Below, one piece after another: positions 1 to 9,173 of a DNA stretch of 64,000 nucleotides. A model generated the notes under the pieces. It was given only the letters and a program-made list of their open reading frames with translations. It was not told the origin of the DNA and ran no database searches. Origin of the DNA: Leyella lascolaii (GTDB taxonomy: Bacteria > Bacteroidota > Bacteroidia > Bacteroidales > Bacteroidaceae). A program made the position numbers and the translations under genes. The stretch spans positions 539,753 through 603,752 of the forward strand of contig NZ_LT556038.1 in NCBI RefSeq assembly GCF_900079775.1. The letters are read 5' to 3'. Every line of letters begins with the position of its first letter. Within the stretch, counting starts at the first letter, position 1.

Positions 1-328
1 GCAGCCGTCCCTCATAGTGCACCTTCACAGAGTCTGTGTACAGAGGGCAGCCCGAGCCCGTGCCGTTCTCCAGCACATTCACCACGACGTGGTCGTAGGG
101 ATCCTTCGCCGCCGACTCCTCGAGCGACCACTGGCGTATCACCTTCCAGCTCTTGTCGCCCAGCGACGCACTCGACTTCGCCGTGGCATACAGGTTGTTG
201 AAATAATCGTCATTGGTCTTCTTCCAGTTGGCGAACTCCTCCGGATCACCGTCACTCTCACTGCACGACGTGAGCAGAGCCATCGGTGCGAGCAGTGCAA
301 ACAGATATATAATAAGGTGTCTGTTCAT
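1..328 (-). CDS. FKBP-type peptidyl-prolyl isomerase lipoprotein (partial, 3' end off window)
   Basis: Only the first 109 codons lie in the window; the gene runs off the left edge. The N-terminus has a hydrophobic signal segment ending in the lipobox LLTSC with the lipidation cysteine at residue 22, so the protein should be membrane-anchored outside the cytoplasm. After a charged linker the visible part ends in SVKVHYEGRL, which fits the start of an FKBP domain (family pattern VxVHYxGxL). FKBP proteins catalyse proline cis-trans isomerisation during folding of exported proteins. The start ATG follows the stop codon of glyS after only 3 nt, so the two are almost certainly cotranscribed. The catalytic half of the domain cannot be checked here. 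Confidence 0.8.
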   Translation of the reverse strand, partial: MNRHLIIYLFALLAPMALLTSCSESDGDPEEFANWKKTNDDYFNNLYATAKSSASLGDKSWKVIRQWSLEESAAKDPYDHVVVNVLENGTGSGCPLYTDSVKVHYEGRL

Positions 329-331
329 ATA

Positions 332-1873
332 TTATTGCAGTTTTTTCAGCAGGCTGTATATGCTTACCTTGTCTTCTATGATGCCGCGCAGCTGGTCTAT
401 GCCCACACGTTCCTGCTCCATGGTGTCGCGGAAGCGCAGTGTCACGGTGTTGTCCTTGAGAGAGTCGTAGTCCACAGTCACGCAGTAAGGCGTGCCGATG
501 GCGTCCTGACGGCGGTAGCGTTTGCCCACCGTGTCCTTCTCGTCGTACTGACAGTTGAAGTGGAACTTCAGGTCGTCTATTATCTTGCGCGCCATCTCGG
601 GCAGTCCGTCCTTCTTCACGAGCGGCATCACGCACAGCTTCACCGGAGCCAGAGCGGCGGGCAGGCGTAGCACGGTGCGCGTCTCGCCGTTCTCGAGTTT
701 CTCCTCGCAGAAGGAGTGACACATCACGGAGAGGAACATACGGTCCACTCCTATTGACGTCTCAATGACATACGGCGTGTAGCTCTCGTTGGTCTGCGGG
801 TCGAAGTATTTTATTGAGCGTCCCGAGAACTTCTCATGCTGCGACAGGTCGAAGTCAGTGCGGCTGTGTATGCCCTCCACCTCCTTGAATCCGAACGGCA
901 TGTGGAACTCTATGTCGGTTGCGGCGTTGGCATAGTGGGCGAGCTTCTCGTGGTCGTGGAAACGGTAGTTCTCCGCACCGAAGCCCAGTGCCTGATGCCA
1001 CTTCATGCGCGTCTGCTTCCATGTGTTGAACCACTCCAGCTCCGTGCCGGGCTTCACGAAGAACTGCATCTCCATCTGTTCGAACTCGCGCATGCGGAAT
1101 ATGAACTGCCGTGCCACAATCTCGTTGCGGAACGCCTTGCCTATCTGCGCGATGCCGAACGGCACCTTCATACGTCCGGTCTTCTGCACATTGAGATAGT
1201 TTACGAATATTCCCTGTGCCGTCTCCGGGCGCAGATATATCTTGCTTGTAGAGTCTGCGGTGGAGCCCATCTCCGTAGAGAACATCAGATTGAACTGTCT
1301 TACGTCGGTCCAGTTCTTCGTTCCGCTTATCGGATCGACTATCCCCTCGTCGAGTATTATCTGCTTGAGCTCCTCCAGATTCATGGCGTTCATAGCCACG
1401 CTGTAACGCTCGTGCAGCTCGTCGCGCTTCTTCTGGTTCTCCAGCACGCGCGGGTTTGTCTCGCGGAACTTAGCCTCGTCGAACGCCTCACCGAAGCGTT
1501 TGCGCGCCTTCTCCACCTCTTTGTTTATCTTCTCCTCATATTTTGCTATCTGATCCTCTATGAGCACGTCGGCGCGGTAGCGTTTCTTCGAGTCGCGGTT
1601 GTCTATGAGCGGGTCATTGAAAGCGTCGACATGTCCCGACGCCTTCCATATTGTCGGGTGCATGAATATGGCGGAGTCGATGCCCACGATGTTCTCGTGC
1701 AGGAGCACCATGCTCTTCCACCAGTATTCCTTGATATTGTTTTTCAGTTCAACACCGTTCTGTCCGTAGTCGTATACGGCTGCCAGACCGTCGTAGATGT
1801 CGCTGCTGGGAAACACAAAACCGTATTCCTTGCAGTGCGATACTATTTTCTTAAAAACGTCTTCCTGTGCCAT
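332..1873 (-). CDS. glyS: Glycyl-tRNA synthetase (class II, alpha2 type)
   Basis: Charges tRNA-Gly with glycine in the cytoplasm. The 513-residue protein is the single-chain homodimeric type, not the alpha2beta2 type. The class II core is visible: YLRPETAQG near residue 215, motif 2 as FRNEI followed by FRMREFEQMEMQFF, and motif 3 as GVDRMFLSVM, with an anticodon-binding domain at the C-terminus. A lysine- and glutamate-rich insertion lies around residues 105-150. The start is ATG at 1873, with a canonical promoter about 90 nt upstream on the same strand. An FKBP lipoprotein gene follows 3 nt after its stop. Confidence 0.96.
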   Translation of the reverse strand: MAQEDVFKKIVSHCKEYGFVFPSSDIYDGLAAVYDYGQNGVELKNNIKEYWWKSMVLLHENIVGIDSAIFMHPTIWKASGHVDAFNDPLIDNRDSKKRYRADVLIEDQIAKYEEKINKEVEKARKRFGEAFDEAKFRETNPRVLENQKKRDELHERYSVAMNAMNLEELKQIILDEGIVDPISGTKNWTDVRQFNLMFSTEMGSTADSTSKIYLRPETAQGIFVNYLNVQKTGRMKVPFGIAQIGKAFRNEIVARQFIFRMREFEQMEMQFFVKPGTELEWFNTWKQTRMKWHQALGFGAENYRFHDHEKLAHYANAATDIEFHMPFGFKEVEGIHSRTDFDLSQHEKFSGRSIKYFDPQTNESYTPYVIETSIGVDRMFLSVMCHSFCEEKLENGETRTVLRLPAALAPVKLCVMPLVKKDGLPEMARKIIDDLKFHFNCQYDEKDTVGKRYRRQDAIGTPYCVTVDYDSLKDNTVTLRFRDTMEQERVGIDQLRGIIEDKVSIYSLLKKLQ

Positions 1874-1960
1874 TGTATAATTGTTTTCTTATATTTCGGA
1901 TTCATAAAAGCGTACGTCACAGACATACAGAATGTCATCTCCGCGCACATTTTTTGTGTG

Positions 1961-1991
1961 CAAAGATAAGATAATTTGCCCAAAGCGCAAA
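1961..1991 (-). promoter_or_regulatory. Promoter of glyS
   Basis: Read on the minus strand this is TTTG, a 19-nt spacer, then TATCTTTG, an exact fit to the Bacteroidota -33/-7 consensus (TTTG-N19-TAnnTTTG). It would start transcription near 1954, giving a leader of about 80 nt before the glyS ATG. Confidence 0.75.
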
Positions 1992-2094
1992 ACATTTTCA
2001 CACACATTATACTTACGGGCGCGCCATTGTGACACACGCACACATTCCGATACACCATACATGAAGCACAGGGCGGCTAACCGCCACATGCCGG

Positions 2095-2565
2095 ATGAAT
2101 AAATATTCACAACCGTCACGGCAATGCATATTTATGCAATGTCAACTCCGCGAGAACGCCGCAGAGACGGAACGATGCGCCTTCGGCTGCAAATAAGCGA
2201 GTATTTTGAAGTTTACATAAAGGTCTGTCAATCAACCATTTGCGCTGTCATGCATCACGACAGTCCAATCGCAGCCATGCGGAAGAGCCTCTTCCGTCAT
2301 GCCAAACGGGCTCTTCCGCGCCTCAGAAAAGCCTCTTCCGCCACACTGAAGGCACCGTTCCGCCACACCGAAACGGCATTCCTGCAACAGCGGAAGTACT
2401 CCGCCACCCCTCCGGACAGGCAGAAAAGGGGTGAGAAAAAGGGGTAGACATACCACATCGCCATTCCATCTGCCGTGAGAAACATATTTTATGACATCTC
2501 CGTTTTCTCTTTCCCGATTTTCAGTTGTCAAAATATTTTACTTTCCCTTCCGTATATTTATGCAT
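2095..2565 (+). repeat. Composite 22-nt-repeat element, copy 1
   Basis: Intergenic element between glyS and the topoisomerase gene. It starts with ATGAATAAATATTCAC and a GCATATTTATGC palindrome. A conserved left block follows (CAACTCCGCGAGAACG, then GCAAATAAGCGAGTATTTTG). From 2281 to about 2412 there are six 22-nt units of the type AAGAGCCTCTTCCGYCAYNC. It closes with a right block containing TCAGTTGTCAAAATATTTTA and the terminus TTCCGTATATTTATGCA, which is the reverse complement of the left terminus of copies 5 and 6. No credible protein is encoded. A pyrimidine-rich C/T tract (2566-2660) follows directly. Confidence 0.75.
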
Positions 2566-2693
2566 CCTCCCACCCTCTCATTCTCTCCCCTCCCCACCCT
2601 CTCCCCTCCTCACCTTCCCACTCTCTCCCTTCCTCACCTTCCCCCTCTCCTCCCTTTTGCGTCCAAATCTTTCTCAGATAGGATTTTTTTCAT

Positions 2694-2701
2694 TAACTTT
2701 G
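2694..2701 (+). promoter_or_regulatory. Probable -7 element for the topoisomerase IV operon
   Basis: TAACTTTG matches the Bacteroidota -7 consensus TAnnTTTG and lies 27 nt before the ATG. No TTTG is present at the expected -33 distance, so the call rests on the -7 box and its position. Confidence 0.45.
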
Positions 2702-2728
2702 AAGCAAAATTTGTGACCACAGAAAAAT

Positions 2729-5473
2729 ATGAGTGACGAAATAAAAGACAACGAGAGTTTTGATGAAGAGATAAACAACGAAAGCGCGGACGATGCCGTC
2801 AATGTGCCGGAGGCGCGGTCAGACTACAAACCGGTGAACCGGTTTGACGCCTCGGCGGTGCACCATCTCAGCGGCATGTACCAGACGTGGTTTCTCGACT
2901 ACGCCTCATACGTGATACTCGAACGCGCCGTGCCACACATAGAGGACGGACTGAAGCCCGTGCAGAGACGCATACTGCACTCCATGAAGCGCATGGACGA
3001 CGGACGGTACAACAAGGTGGCGAACATCGTGGGACACACCATGCAGTTCCATCCGCACGGCGACGCATCCATAGGAGACGCCCTCGTGCAGATGGGACAG
3101 AAGGATTTGCTCATCGACTGTCAGGGAAACTGGGGCAACATACTTACCGGTGACCGGGCTGCCGCACCGCGTTACATAGAGGCGCGGCTGTCGAAGTTCG
3201 CGCTCGACGTGGTGTTCAACCCCAAGACAACCGACTGGCAGCTGAGCTACGACGGACGCAACCGCGAGCCCATCACGCTGCCGGCGAAGTTTCCGCTGCT
3301 GCTCGCGCAGGGAGCGGAGGGCATAGCCGTGGGTCTGAGCTCGAAGATTCTGCCGCACAACCTTGTGGAGATATGCGACGCGGCGATAAGCTATCTGCGC
3401 GGAGAGGAGTTCACCCTCTATCCCGACTTCCCCACAGGCGGCTCCATAGACGTGAGCAAATACAACGACGGACAGCGCGGAGGACAGCTCAAGGTGCGCG
3501 CCAGGATAGAGAAGATAGACAGCAAGACCATCGCCATAAAGGAGATACCGTACAGCAAGACCACGTCGACGCTCATCGACTCAATACTCAAAGCCATTGA
3601 CAAGGGAAAGATAAAGGCGCGCAAGGTGGACGACAACACGGCGGCGGAGGTGGAGATTCTGGTGCACCTCACGCCGGGCATATCGTCCGACAAGACCATC
3701 GACGCGCTCTACGCCTTCTCCGACTGCGAGATAAACCTGTCTCCCAACTGCTGCGTCATTGAGGACAACAAACCGTGCTTCCTTACCGTCAGCGACGTGC
3801 TTCGCCACTCGGTGGACAGCACCATGGGGCTTCTGCGCAAGGAACTCGAGATAAGGCGCGGCGAGCTTTTCGAACAACTGTTCTTCGCCTCGCTCGAACG
3901 CATATTCATAGAGGAACGCATATACAAGGACAAGGGGTTCGAGAACGCGCCCGACATGGACGCCGCCGTGGCTCACGTGGACAACCGGCTGGAGCCGTTC
4001 AAGAAACAGCTGGTGCGCGAGGTGACCCGTGACGACATACTGCGGCTCATGGAGATAAAGATGCAACGCATACTGAAGTTCAACAAGGACAAGGCTGACG
4101 AACTCATACTCAAGACGAAGGAGGAGATAAAATCGATAGACCACGACCTCGCCCACATGACCGACGTCACCATACGGTGGTTCGAGTTCATAAAGGAAAA
4201 GTACGGCAAGGACCATCCCAGACGCACGGAGATACGCAGCTTCGACACCATCGAGGCGGCGAAAGTGGTGGAGGCGAACGAAAAACTCTACATCAACAGG
4301 CAGGAGGGATTCATCGGCACAGGACTGAAGAAGGACGAGTTCGTGTGCAACTGCTCCGACATTGACGACATCATCGTGTTCTTCAAGGACGGAAAATATA
4401 AGGTGATGCGCGTGGCTGACAAGATTTTCGTAGGCAAGAACGTGATGCACGTGCAGGTGTTCAAGCGCAACGACAGGCGCACCACATACAACGCGGTATA
4501 CCGCGACGGCAGAAATGGACCGTCATACATCAAACGCTTCAACGTGACGTCGATGACACGCGACCGCGAGTACGACCTCACGCAAGGCACACCGGGCTCG
4601 CGCGTGCTCTACTTCACAGCCAACCCGAACGGTGAGGCGGAGGTGATAAAGGTGACGCTGGAGGTGACCGCCAAGATGAAGAAGATTTTCCTGGAGAAGG
4701 ACTTCTCCGACATCGCCATAAAGGCACGCACCGCTAAAGGCAACATTCTTACCAAACATGCCGTCAACAGGATAGGACTGAAGAGCCACGGACGCTCCAC
4801 ACTCGGAGGAAGGAAGGTGTGGTTCGACGCCGACGTGAACAGACTGAACTACGACGGACGCGGGAAGCTGCTCGGAGAATTCAACGACGGCGACTCCATA
4901 CTTGTGGTGCTCGACGACAACGAGTTCTATATCACCGACTTCGACGCCAACAACCACTATGAGGACAACATCCGCATAATAGAGAAATGGAACCCCGGCA
5001 AGGTGTGGACAGCAGTGCTCTACGACGCCGACAACGACAACTATCCTTACATAAAACGCTTCTGCATGGAGGCTACGAAACGCCACCAGAACTTCCTCGG
5101 CGACAACCCGCAGAGCAGGCTCGTGCTTCTCACCGACACGGTATACCCGCGCATACGCGTGACATTCAAGCCGGTGGAGGGCAGAGACGGCAACTCCACG
5201 CAACGACCGCCCATGGAAATAGACATGGAACAGTTTGTTGGAGTGAAGGGATTCAAGGCTAAAGGCAAGCGCATATGCACATGGGAGGTTGAGGACATAG
5301 AGGAGCTGGAGCCTCTGAGAATGCCGGAGCCTGAACCGGAAGACGCGCCCGACGGTGGCGAAGAACCGGAGGAGGAGCCGGAGAACCTCGATCCGGACGC
5401 AGGAAAAAGCAGGCAGCAGGTGATAGACGAGATGACAGGACAGCTTAATCTCTTCGGCGATGACGACATGTAG
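2729..5473 (+). CDS. parC: DNA topoisomerase IV subunit A (ParC-type)
   Basis: Breakage-reunion subunit of a type IIA topoisomerase that unlinks daughter chromosomes; it needs an ATPase subunit (ParE) that is not in this window. The 914-residue protein has an acidic N-terminal tail. The winged-helix core includes HPHGDASIGDALVQMGQ, and APRYIEARLSK carries the active-site tyrosine at about residue 149. A coiled-coil tower follows, then a degenerate beta-pinwheel C-terminal domain and a very acidic tail (PEPEPEDAPDGGEEPEEEPE). No GyrA-box of the QRRGGKG type is visible, which favours topoisomerase IV over gyrase. The 3' end overlaps the next gene by 14 nt, pointing to translational coupling. 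Confidence 0.9.
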   Translation: MSDEIKDNESFDEEINNESADDAVNVPEARSDYKPVNRFDASAVHHLSGMYQTWFLDYASYVILERAVPHIEDGLKPVQRRILHSMKRMDDGRYNKVANIVGHTMQFHPHGDASIGDALVQMGQKDLLIDCQGNWGNILTGDRAAAPRYIEARLSKFALDVVFNPKTTDWQLSYDGRNREPITLPAKFPLLLAQGAEGIAVGLSSKILPHNLVEICDAAISYLRGEEFTLYPDFPTGGSIDVSKYNDGQRGGQLKVRARIEKIDSKTIAIKEIPYSKTTSTLIDSILKAIDKGKIKARKVDDNTAAEVEILVHLTPGISSDKTIDALYAFSDCEINLSPNCCVIEDNKPCFLTVSDVLRHSVDSTMGLLRKELEIRRGELFEQLFFASLERIFIEERIYKDKGFENAPDMDAAVAHVDNRLEPFKKQLVREVTRDDILRLMEIKMQRILKFNKDKADELILKTKEEIKSIDHDLAHMTDVTIRWFEFIKEKYGKDHPRRTEIRSFDTIEAAKVVEANEKLYINRQEGFIGTGLKKDEFVCNCSDIDDIIVFFKDGKYKVMRVADKIFVGKNVMHVQVFKRNDRRTTYNAVYRDGRNGPSYIKRFNVTSMTRDREYDLTQGTPGSRVLYFTANPNGEAEVIKVTLEVTAKMKKIFLEKDFSDIAIKARTAKGNILTKHAVNRIGLKSHGRSTLGGRKVWFDADVNRLNYDGRGKLLGEFNDGDSILVVLDDNEFYITDFDANNHYEDNIRIIEKWNPGKVWTAVLYDADNDNYPYIKRFCMEATKRHQNFLGDNPQSRLVLLTDTVYPRIRVTFKPVEGRDGNSTQRPPMEIDMEQFVGVKGFKAKGKRICTWEVEDIEELEPLRMPEPEPEDAPDGGEEPEEEPENLDPDAGKSRQQVIDEMTGQLNLFGDDDM

Positions 5474-6275
5474 AGTGTTTATCGCGGCGGCGGCACTGCT
5501 CTACGCCACCGCGTCACGGGCGCAGAGCGACACCATAACGTCGGACAAGGTGATAACGAACGCACGAATGGCTGCCATAGGGTCGGCTGACATACTCGAC
5601 ACTTATCTCTCGCCGGAGAAATACAAGGGTGTGGAGCTGCGCTACATATCGCACACCACACGCGACTCCGAACGCAGCCGCTGGTCGCGGAGGATAACCC
5701 ATCAGGGCAGCATATCCTACGCCGACAACCGCTCGGGCAACGGAGCGGAGATGGCGGGAGCGTACTTCTTCCAGTACGCATGGCTTTACAACTGGCGTCT
5801 CTCAGGCAACAGACTGAACCTGAAGGCGGGTGCCGCAGCCGACGCCACCATCGGTTTCATCTACAACACACGCAACGGCAACAACCCGGCGCAGGCAAGG
5901 GCAATGGTGAACATAACGCCTACGGGAAGCGCGGACTACAGATTCACCCTCGCGGGCAGACCGTTCACCGCGCGCTATGAGCTGAACATACCGCTCTGCG
6001 GACTGATGTTCAGCCCCAACTACGGGCAGTCTTACTACGAGATATTCTCACGAGGCAACTACGACCGCAACATTGTGCCTACCACATTCGTATGCTCACC
6101 GTCGGTCAGACAGATGCTATCGCTCGACTTCACCATAGGACGCACGACGCTGCGGGCTGGTTATCTGTGCGACATACAGCAGGCTCGGGTGAACAATCTG
6201 AAGTCGCACATCTACACGCACGCCTTCATGATAGGCGTGGTAAGGCGGTTCAAACTCATAAAGATACATCCATGA
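5460..6275 (+). CDS. DUF3316 family exported protein
   Basis: A 271-residue protein with an N-terminal signal peptide (hydrophobic residues about 5-18, likely cut after SRA near residue 21). The rest matches the general character of the Bacteroidota-specific DUF3316 family: an early DTYLSPEKYKG motif followed by alternating aromatic and polar strands suggesting a beta-rich, possibly outer-membrane barrel protein. Function unknown. Its start overlaps the end of parC by 14 nt and its stop overlaps the next start as ATGA, so it sits in the middle of a tightly coupled three-gene operon. Confidence 0.75.
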   Translation: MTTCRVFIAAAALLYATASRAQSDTITSDKVITNARMAAIGSADILDTYLSPEKYKGVELRYISHTTRDSERSRWSRRITHQGSISYADNRSGNGAEMAGAYFFQYAWLYNWRLSGNRLNLKAGAAADATIGFIYNTRNGNNPAQARAMVNITPTGSADYRFTLAGRPFTARYELNIPLCGLMFSPNYGQSYYEIFSRGNYDRNIVPTTFVCSPSVRQMLSLDFTIGRTTLRAGYLCDIQQARVNNLKSHIYTHAFMIGVVRRFKLIKIHP

Positions 6276-7309
6276 GACGACTGACACTGTTTTTTCTCTA
6301 CATCACGGCTATGACGGCATGCATCACTTCATGCGTTGACGAGGAGGAGTATGCCGACAATCCGCGCGGCAACTTCGAGGCTCTGTGGCACATAATGGAC
6401 GAGCACTACTGCTTCTTCGAGGCGAAGGGCAAGGAGTACGGGCTCGACTGGGACGAGGTACGCAGCCGCTACTCGGTGCAGATGAGCGACAACCTGACGG
6501 AGGACCAGCTGTTCGAGATTCTCGGCAACATGCTCGGCGAACTGCGCGACGGGCACGTCAACATGTACTCGGCGTGGGACGTGGCGCGCAACTGGTCGTG
6601 GAAGGAGGACTATCCGTCAAACTACAGCGACACGCTTATAAGAAAATACCTTGGCACGGACTACCGCATAGCGGCGGGAATGGAATACCGCGTGCTCGAC
6701 GACAACACGGGTTACCTGCGCTGCAAGTCGTTCTCCACGGCTCCGGGCGACGGCAATCTGGACGAGATACTGCTTTTCCTCGCACCCTGCAACGGACTCA
6801 TCATCGACCTGCGCGACAACAGCGGAGGCATGCTCACGGCTGCGGAGAAACTCGCGGCACGCTTCACCAACGAGGAGATATGCGTGGGTTACATGCAGCA
6901 CAAGACCGGTCCGGGGCACAACGACTTCTCCAAGATGGAGGAGCAGAGGCTCAAGCCTGCCAAGGGACTGCGATGGCAGAAACGCGCCGTGGTGCTTACC
7001 AACAGGGCGGTATACAGCGCAGCCAACGAGTTTGTGAAGTACATGAAGTGCTGTCCGGGCGTTACCGTCGTGGGCGACAGGACGGGCGGCGGAGCAGGAA
7101 TGCCCTACACGAGCGAGCTCCCTATAGGATGGAGCGTGCGGTTCTCGGCATGTCCCATGTACGACACTGACAGACAGACCACCGAGTTCGGCATAGAGCC
7201 TGACTACAGGGTGTCGCTCGAGAATGCCGACATGCTGCGCGGAAGGGACACCATAATAGAATACGCACGGCGCATCATCAACGGCGGCACGGCGGAAGAC
7301 ACTCACTGA
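6272..7309 (+). CDS. S41 family peptidase, lipoprotein
   Basis: A 345-residue protein of the tail-specific protease (S41) superfamily. The start chosen is the ATG at 6272, which overlaps the previous stop as ATGA; a longer in-frame reading from 6092 is discarded because it would cover the upstream gene. A signal segment ends in ITSC with the lipid-attachment cysteine at residue 21. Residues 35-110 form the helical N-terminal domain typical of Bacteroidota S41 proteins (FEALWHIMDEHYCFF). The protease core includes LIIDLRDNSGG and the probable nucleophile serine in AVYSAANEF, followed by GDRTGGGAG. No PDZ domain is evident. Substrate unknown. Confidence 0.85.
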   Translation: MRRLTLFFLYITAMTACITSCVDEEEYADNPRGNFEALWHIMDEHYCFFEAKGKEYGLDWDEVRSRYSVQMSDNLTEDQLFEILGNMLGELRDGHVNMYSAWDVARNWSWKEDYPSNYSDTLIRKYLGTDYRIAAGMEYRVLDDNTGYLRCKSFSTAPGDGNLDEILLFLAPCNGLIIDLRDNSGGMLTAAEKLAARFTNEEICVGYMQHKTGPGHNDFSKMEEQRLKPAKGLRWQKRAVVLTNRAVYSAANEFVKYMKCCPGVTVVGDRTGGGAGMPYTSELPIGWSVRFSACPMYDTDRQTTEFGIEPDYRVSLENADMLRGRDTIIEYARRIINGGTAEDTH

Positions 7310-7399
7310 ACACTACGGACACCGCGTACGGCAACGGCACGGAAATGATACGACAACACGGAAAACCAATATTCACACAACAATAAAACATCAACACAC

Positions 7400-7777
7400 A
7401 TGAAAGCAATAAGCACAGAAAAGGCTCCGAAAGCAATCGGACCATACAGTCAGGCCATCGAGGCAGGAGGAATGGTATTCGTCTCCGGACAGCTTCCCAT
7501 CGATCCGGCAACTGGAATGTTTGCAGAGGGTGGCATAAAGGAGCAGACCAGACAGTCGCTCACCAACGCTATGCACATCCTGGAAGAGGCGGGCACTGAC
7601 CTGGCACATGTTGTCAAGACCACCGTTTTCCTCTCCGACATGGACAACTTCGCCGCTATGAACGAGGTGTATGCCGAGTTTTTCAGCATGCCTTTCCCCG
7701 CACGGTCGGCTGTGGCGGTGAAAACGCTGCCCAAGAACGCACTTGTGGAGGTGGAATGCACTGCGATAAAAGGGTAA
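7400..7777 (+). CDS. ridA: RidA family reactive intermediate/imine deaminase
   Basis: A 125-residue small cytoplasmic enzyme of the YjgF/YER057c/UK114 family, normally a trimer that hydrolyses reactive 2-aminoacrylate and other enamines/imines released by PLP enzymes. Family features seen: the N-terminal KAIGPYSQAI segment, VFVSGQLPID, and the C-terminal signature ARSAVAVKTLPKNALVEVE with the substrate-binding arginine and the glutamate of the active site. The length is typical. It stands alone, 90 nt after the S41 peptidase gene, and its stop codon runs straight into the T/C-rich inverted repeat region. Confidence 0.93.
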   Translation: MKAISTEKAPKAIGPYSQAIEAGGMVFVSGQLPIDPATGMFAEGGIKEQTRQSLTNAMHILEEAGTDLAHVVKTTVFLSDMDNFAAMNEVYAEFFSMPFPARSAVAVKTLPKNALVEVECTAIKG

Positions 7778-8195
7778 AAAGGTACAAAGGTAAAGAGGTA
7801 AAAAGGCGGGGGAAAGGGTAAAAAGGTAAAAAAGTAAAGAGGTAAAAGGCAATTGGAAAGGGTAAAAAAATAAAAAGGTAAAGAGGTAAAAACAGGCGGA
7901 TTGGAACAAGACAGGAGCGACATGGAGCTTCTTGATAATGCATGTCAACATTCAAAAGACAGCTCGTCGATACCTCAAACGTTATTTTTACTTCTTTACC
8001 TTTGTACCTTTTTACCCTTTCCAATTGCCTTTTACCTTTTTACTTTTTTACCCTTTTACCCTTACCAATTGCCTTTTACCTCTTTACCTTTTTACCCTTT
8101 TACCCTTTCCAATTGCCTTTTACCTTTTTACTTTTTTACCCTTTTACCCTTAATCCCGTCTTTTTACCTTTTTACTTTTTTACATCTTTACCTTT
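7778..8195. repeat. Inverted purine/pyrimidine repeat arms with 44-nt period
   Basis: From 7778 to about 7892 the top strand is a G/A-rich series of GGTAAAAAGGTA-like words. From about 7985 to 8195 it is the complementary C/T-rich series (TTTACCTTTTTACCCTTTT). About 90 nt of ordinary sequence separates the arms. In the right arm the word CCAATTGCC recurs at 8021, 8065 and 8109, exactly 44 nt apart. The left arm holds the complementary GGCAATTGG. The arms could form a very long imperfect stem in RNA or single-stranded DNA. Open frames through it are low-complexity and are not believed. Confidence 0.8.
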
Positions 8196-8206
8196 TAAAC
8201 CAAATT

Positions 8207-8237
8207 GGACCGGTCGTGAAGATGCCCCGACCGGTCC
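8207..8237. other. Perfect 10-bp hairpin without T-tract
   Basis: GGACCGGTCG and CGACCGGTCC pair perfectly around an 11-nt loop between the T/C arms and the DUF2490 gene. Neither side has the T-run of an intrinsic terminator, so it may be a processing signal or a protein site. The rest of 8240-8390 shows nothing recognisable. Confidence 0.4.
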
Positions 8238-8390
8238 GTGTTACCCTAAAAACAGCAATTGACTCACGTCAATATTTTATTATGAAAACATTCGTCTTAT
8301 TATGAAATAAAAGTTTGATTACAGCAACCGTGAGCCTTGCGGAAGCACCGGCTGCGCGACCTCCGTCATGACACATATGCCTTTCACGCA

Positions 8391-9173
8391 CTACAACTTT
8401 ATCCTGTAGCTCAGCCCGAGCACATGTTCGTCGGTGTCGTCATCATCCTTGTCGTTGTTTACATTCTGATAAAGATAATACAACCCCACGCTGTGCGTCA
8501 TCGTGATTTTCCACTCCGCGCCCACTATATAGCGCGATTTCTCCAGCGAAAACGAGTTGTACATCTCGGCACTGGCATAAGGGTCTATCCTGCATCCGGG
8601 AATATCGTACTCCACTTTGAGCCGCGAGCGCAGCACATTGTGCCCCTTGCCTCTCACATTATAGTCCTCCCACAATCCGTTATCATAGTCGTAACGCTCC
8701 GTGGTTTTCCTCGGACGGTAGGTGTACTGCCATCTTTCGCGCAGCGAAATACCGAACCTTCCTGTCTTGACACTACCAGTGAGCGACACGTTGAAGCGGT
8801 GGCGCAGTCCCCAGTAGGACGGTCTCCGACTGTTGTATGAGCCGTCCTCATGAAGGGTTATCTCCTCGTCGTTGTTGTCGTAGAGCAGAGTGTATCCTGC
8901 TGAGAGCTTCAGTCCGTTCACAATCTTGTAGCTTCCTTCCAGTCCTAAGCTCCATCTGTCGGCTGTTCCGGAATTGTCGCGCGTTCTGAACTCGCCTTCA
9001 GCCCCGACGCTCCATTTCTCTCCAAGACTCTTCTCCGCACCCACCGTTGTCCATACACCGAAGTCGCTATGCTGCGCCATAATGCCTTCAGGCATCATGA
9101 GAAGCACCGTCAGCAACACGGCAGTACGCACGGCACGCACCGTCCACGTCTCTATATATCTTCTACTGTTCAT
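8391..9173 (-). CDS. DUF2490 domain-containing outer-membrane-type protein
   Basis: A 260-residue protein with an N-terminal hydrophobic signal segment (about residues 12-33) followed by repeating amphipathic beta-strand patterns such as SVGAEGEFRTRDNSG and LKLSAGYTLLYDN. The C-terminal residue pattern (GLSYRIKL) ends in a hydrophobic beta strand as expected for an outer-membrane barrel. This fits DUF2490, a Bacteroidota family of predicted barrels of unknown function. Its ATG overlaps the stop of a 29-codon ORF as ATGA (9171-9174), which may matter for translation or may be the relic of a longer upstream gene. Confidence 0.75.
   Translation of the reverse strand: MNSRRYIETWTVRAVRTAVLLTVLLMMPEGIMAQHSDFGVWTTVGAEKSLGEKWSVGAEGEFRTRDNSGTADRWSLGLEGSYKIVNGLKLSAGYTLLYDNNDEEITLHEDGSYNSRRPSYWGLRHRFNVSLTGSVKTGRFGISLRERWQYTYRPRKTTERYDYDNGLWEDYNVRGKGHNVLRSRLKVEYDIPGCRIDPYASAEMYNSFSLEKSRYIVGAEWKITMTHSVGLYYLYQNVNNDKDDDDTDEHVLGLSYRIKL

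Noticed and set aside
2729..5473. Identification as gyrase subunit A
   Set aside because: No GyrA-box was found in the C-terminal domain, and the acidic tail and degenerate pinwheel fit topoisomerase IV better. Some uncertainty remains because the partner subunit is not in view.
7901..8305. Phe/Leu/Thr/Pro-rich ORFs around 7.4-8.3 kb
   Set aside because: They are translations of the T/C-rich repeat arms and have no normal amino acid composition.
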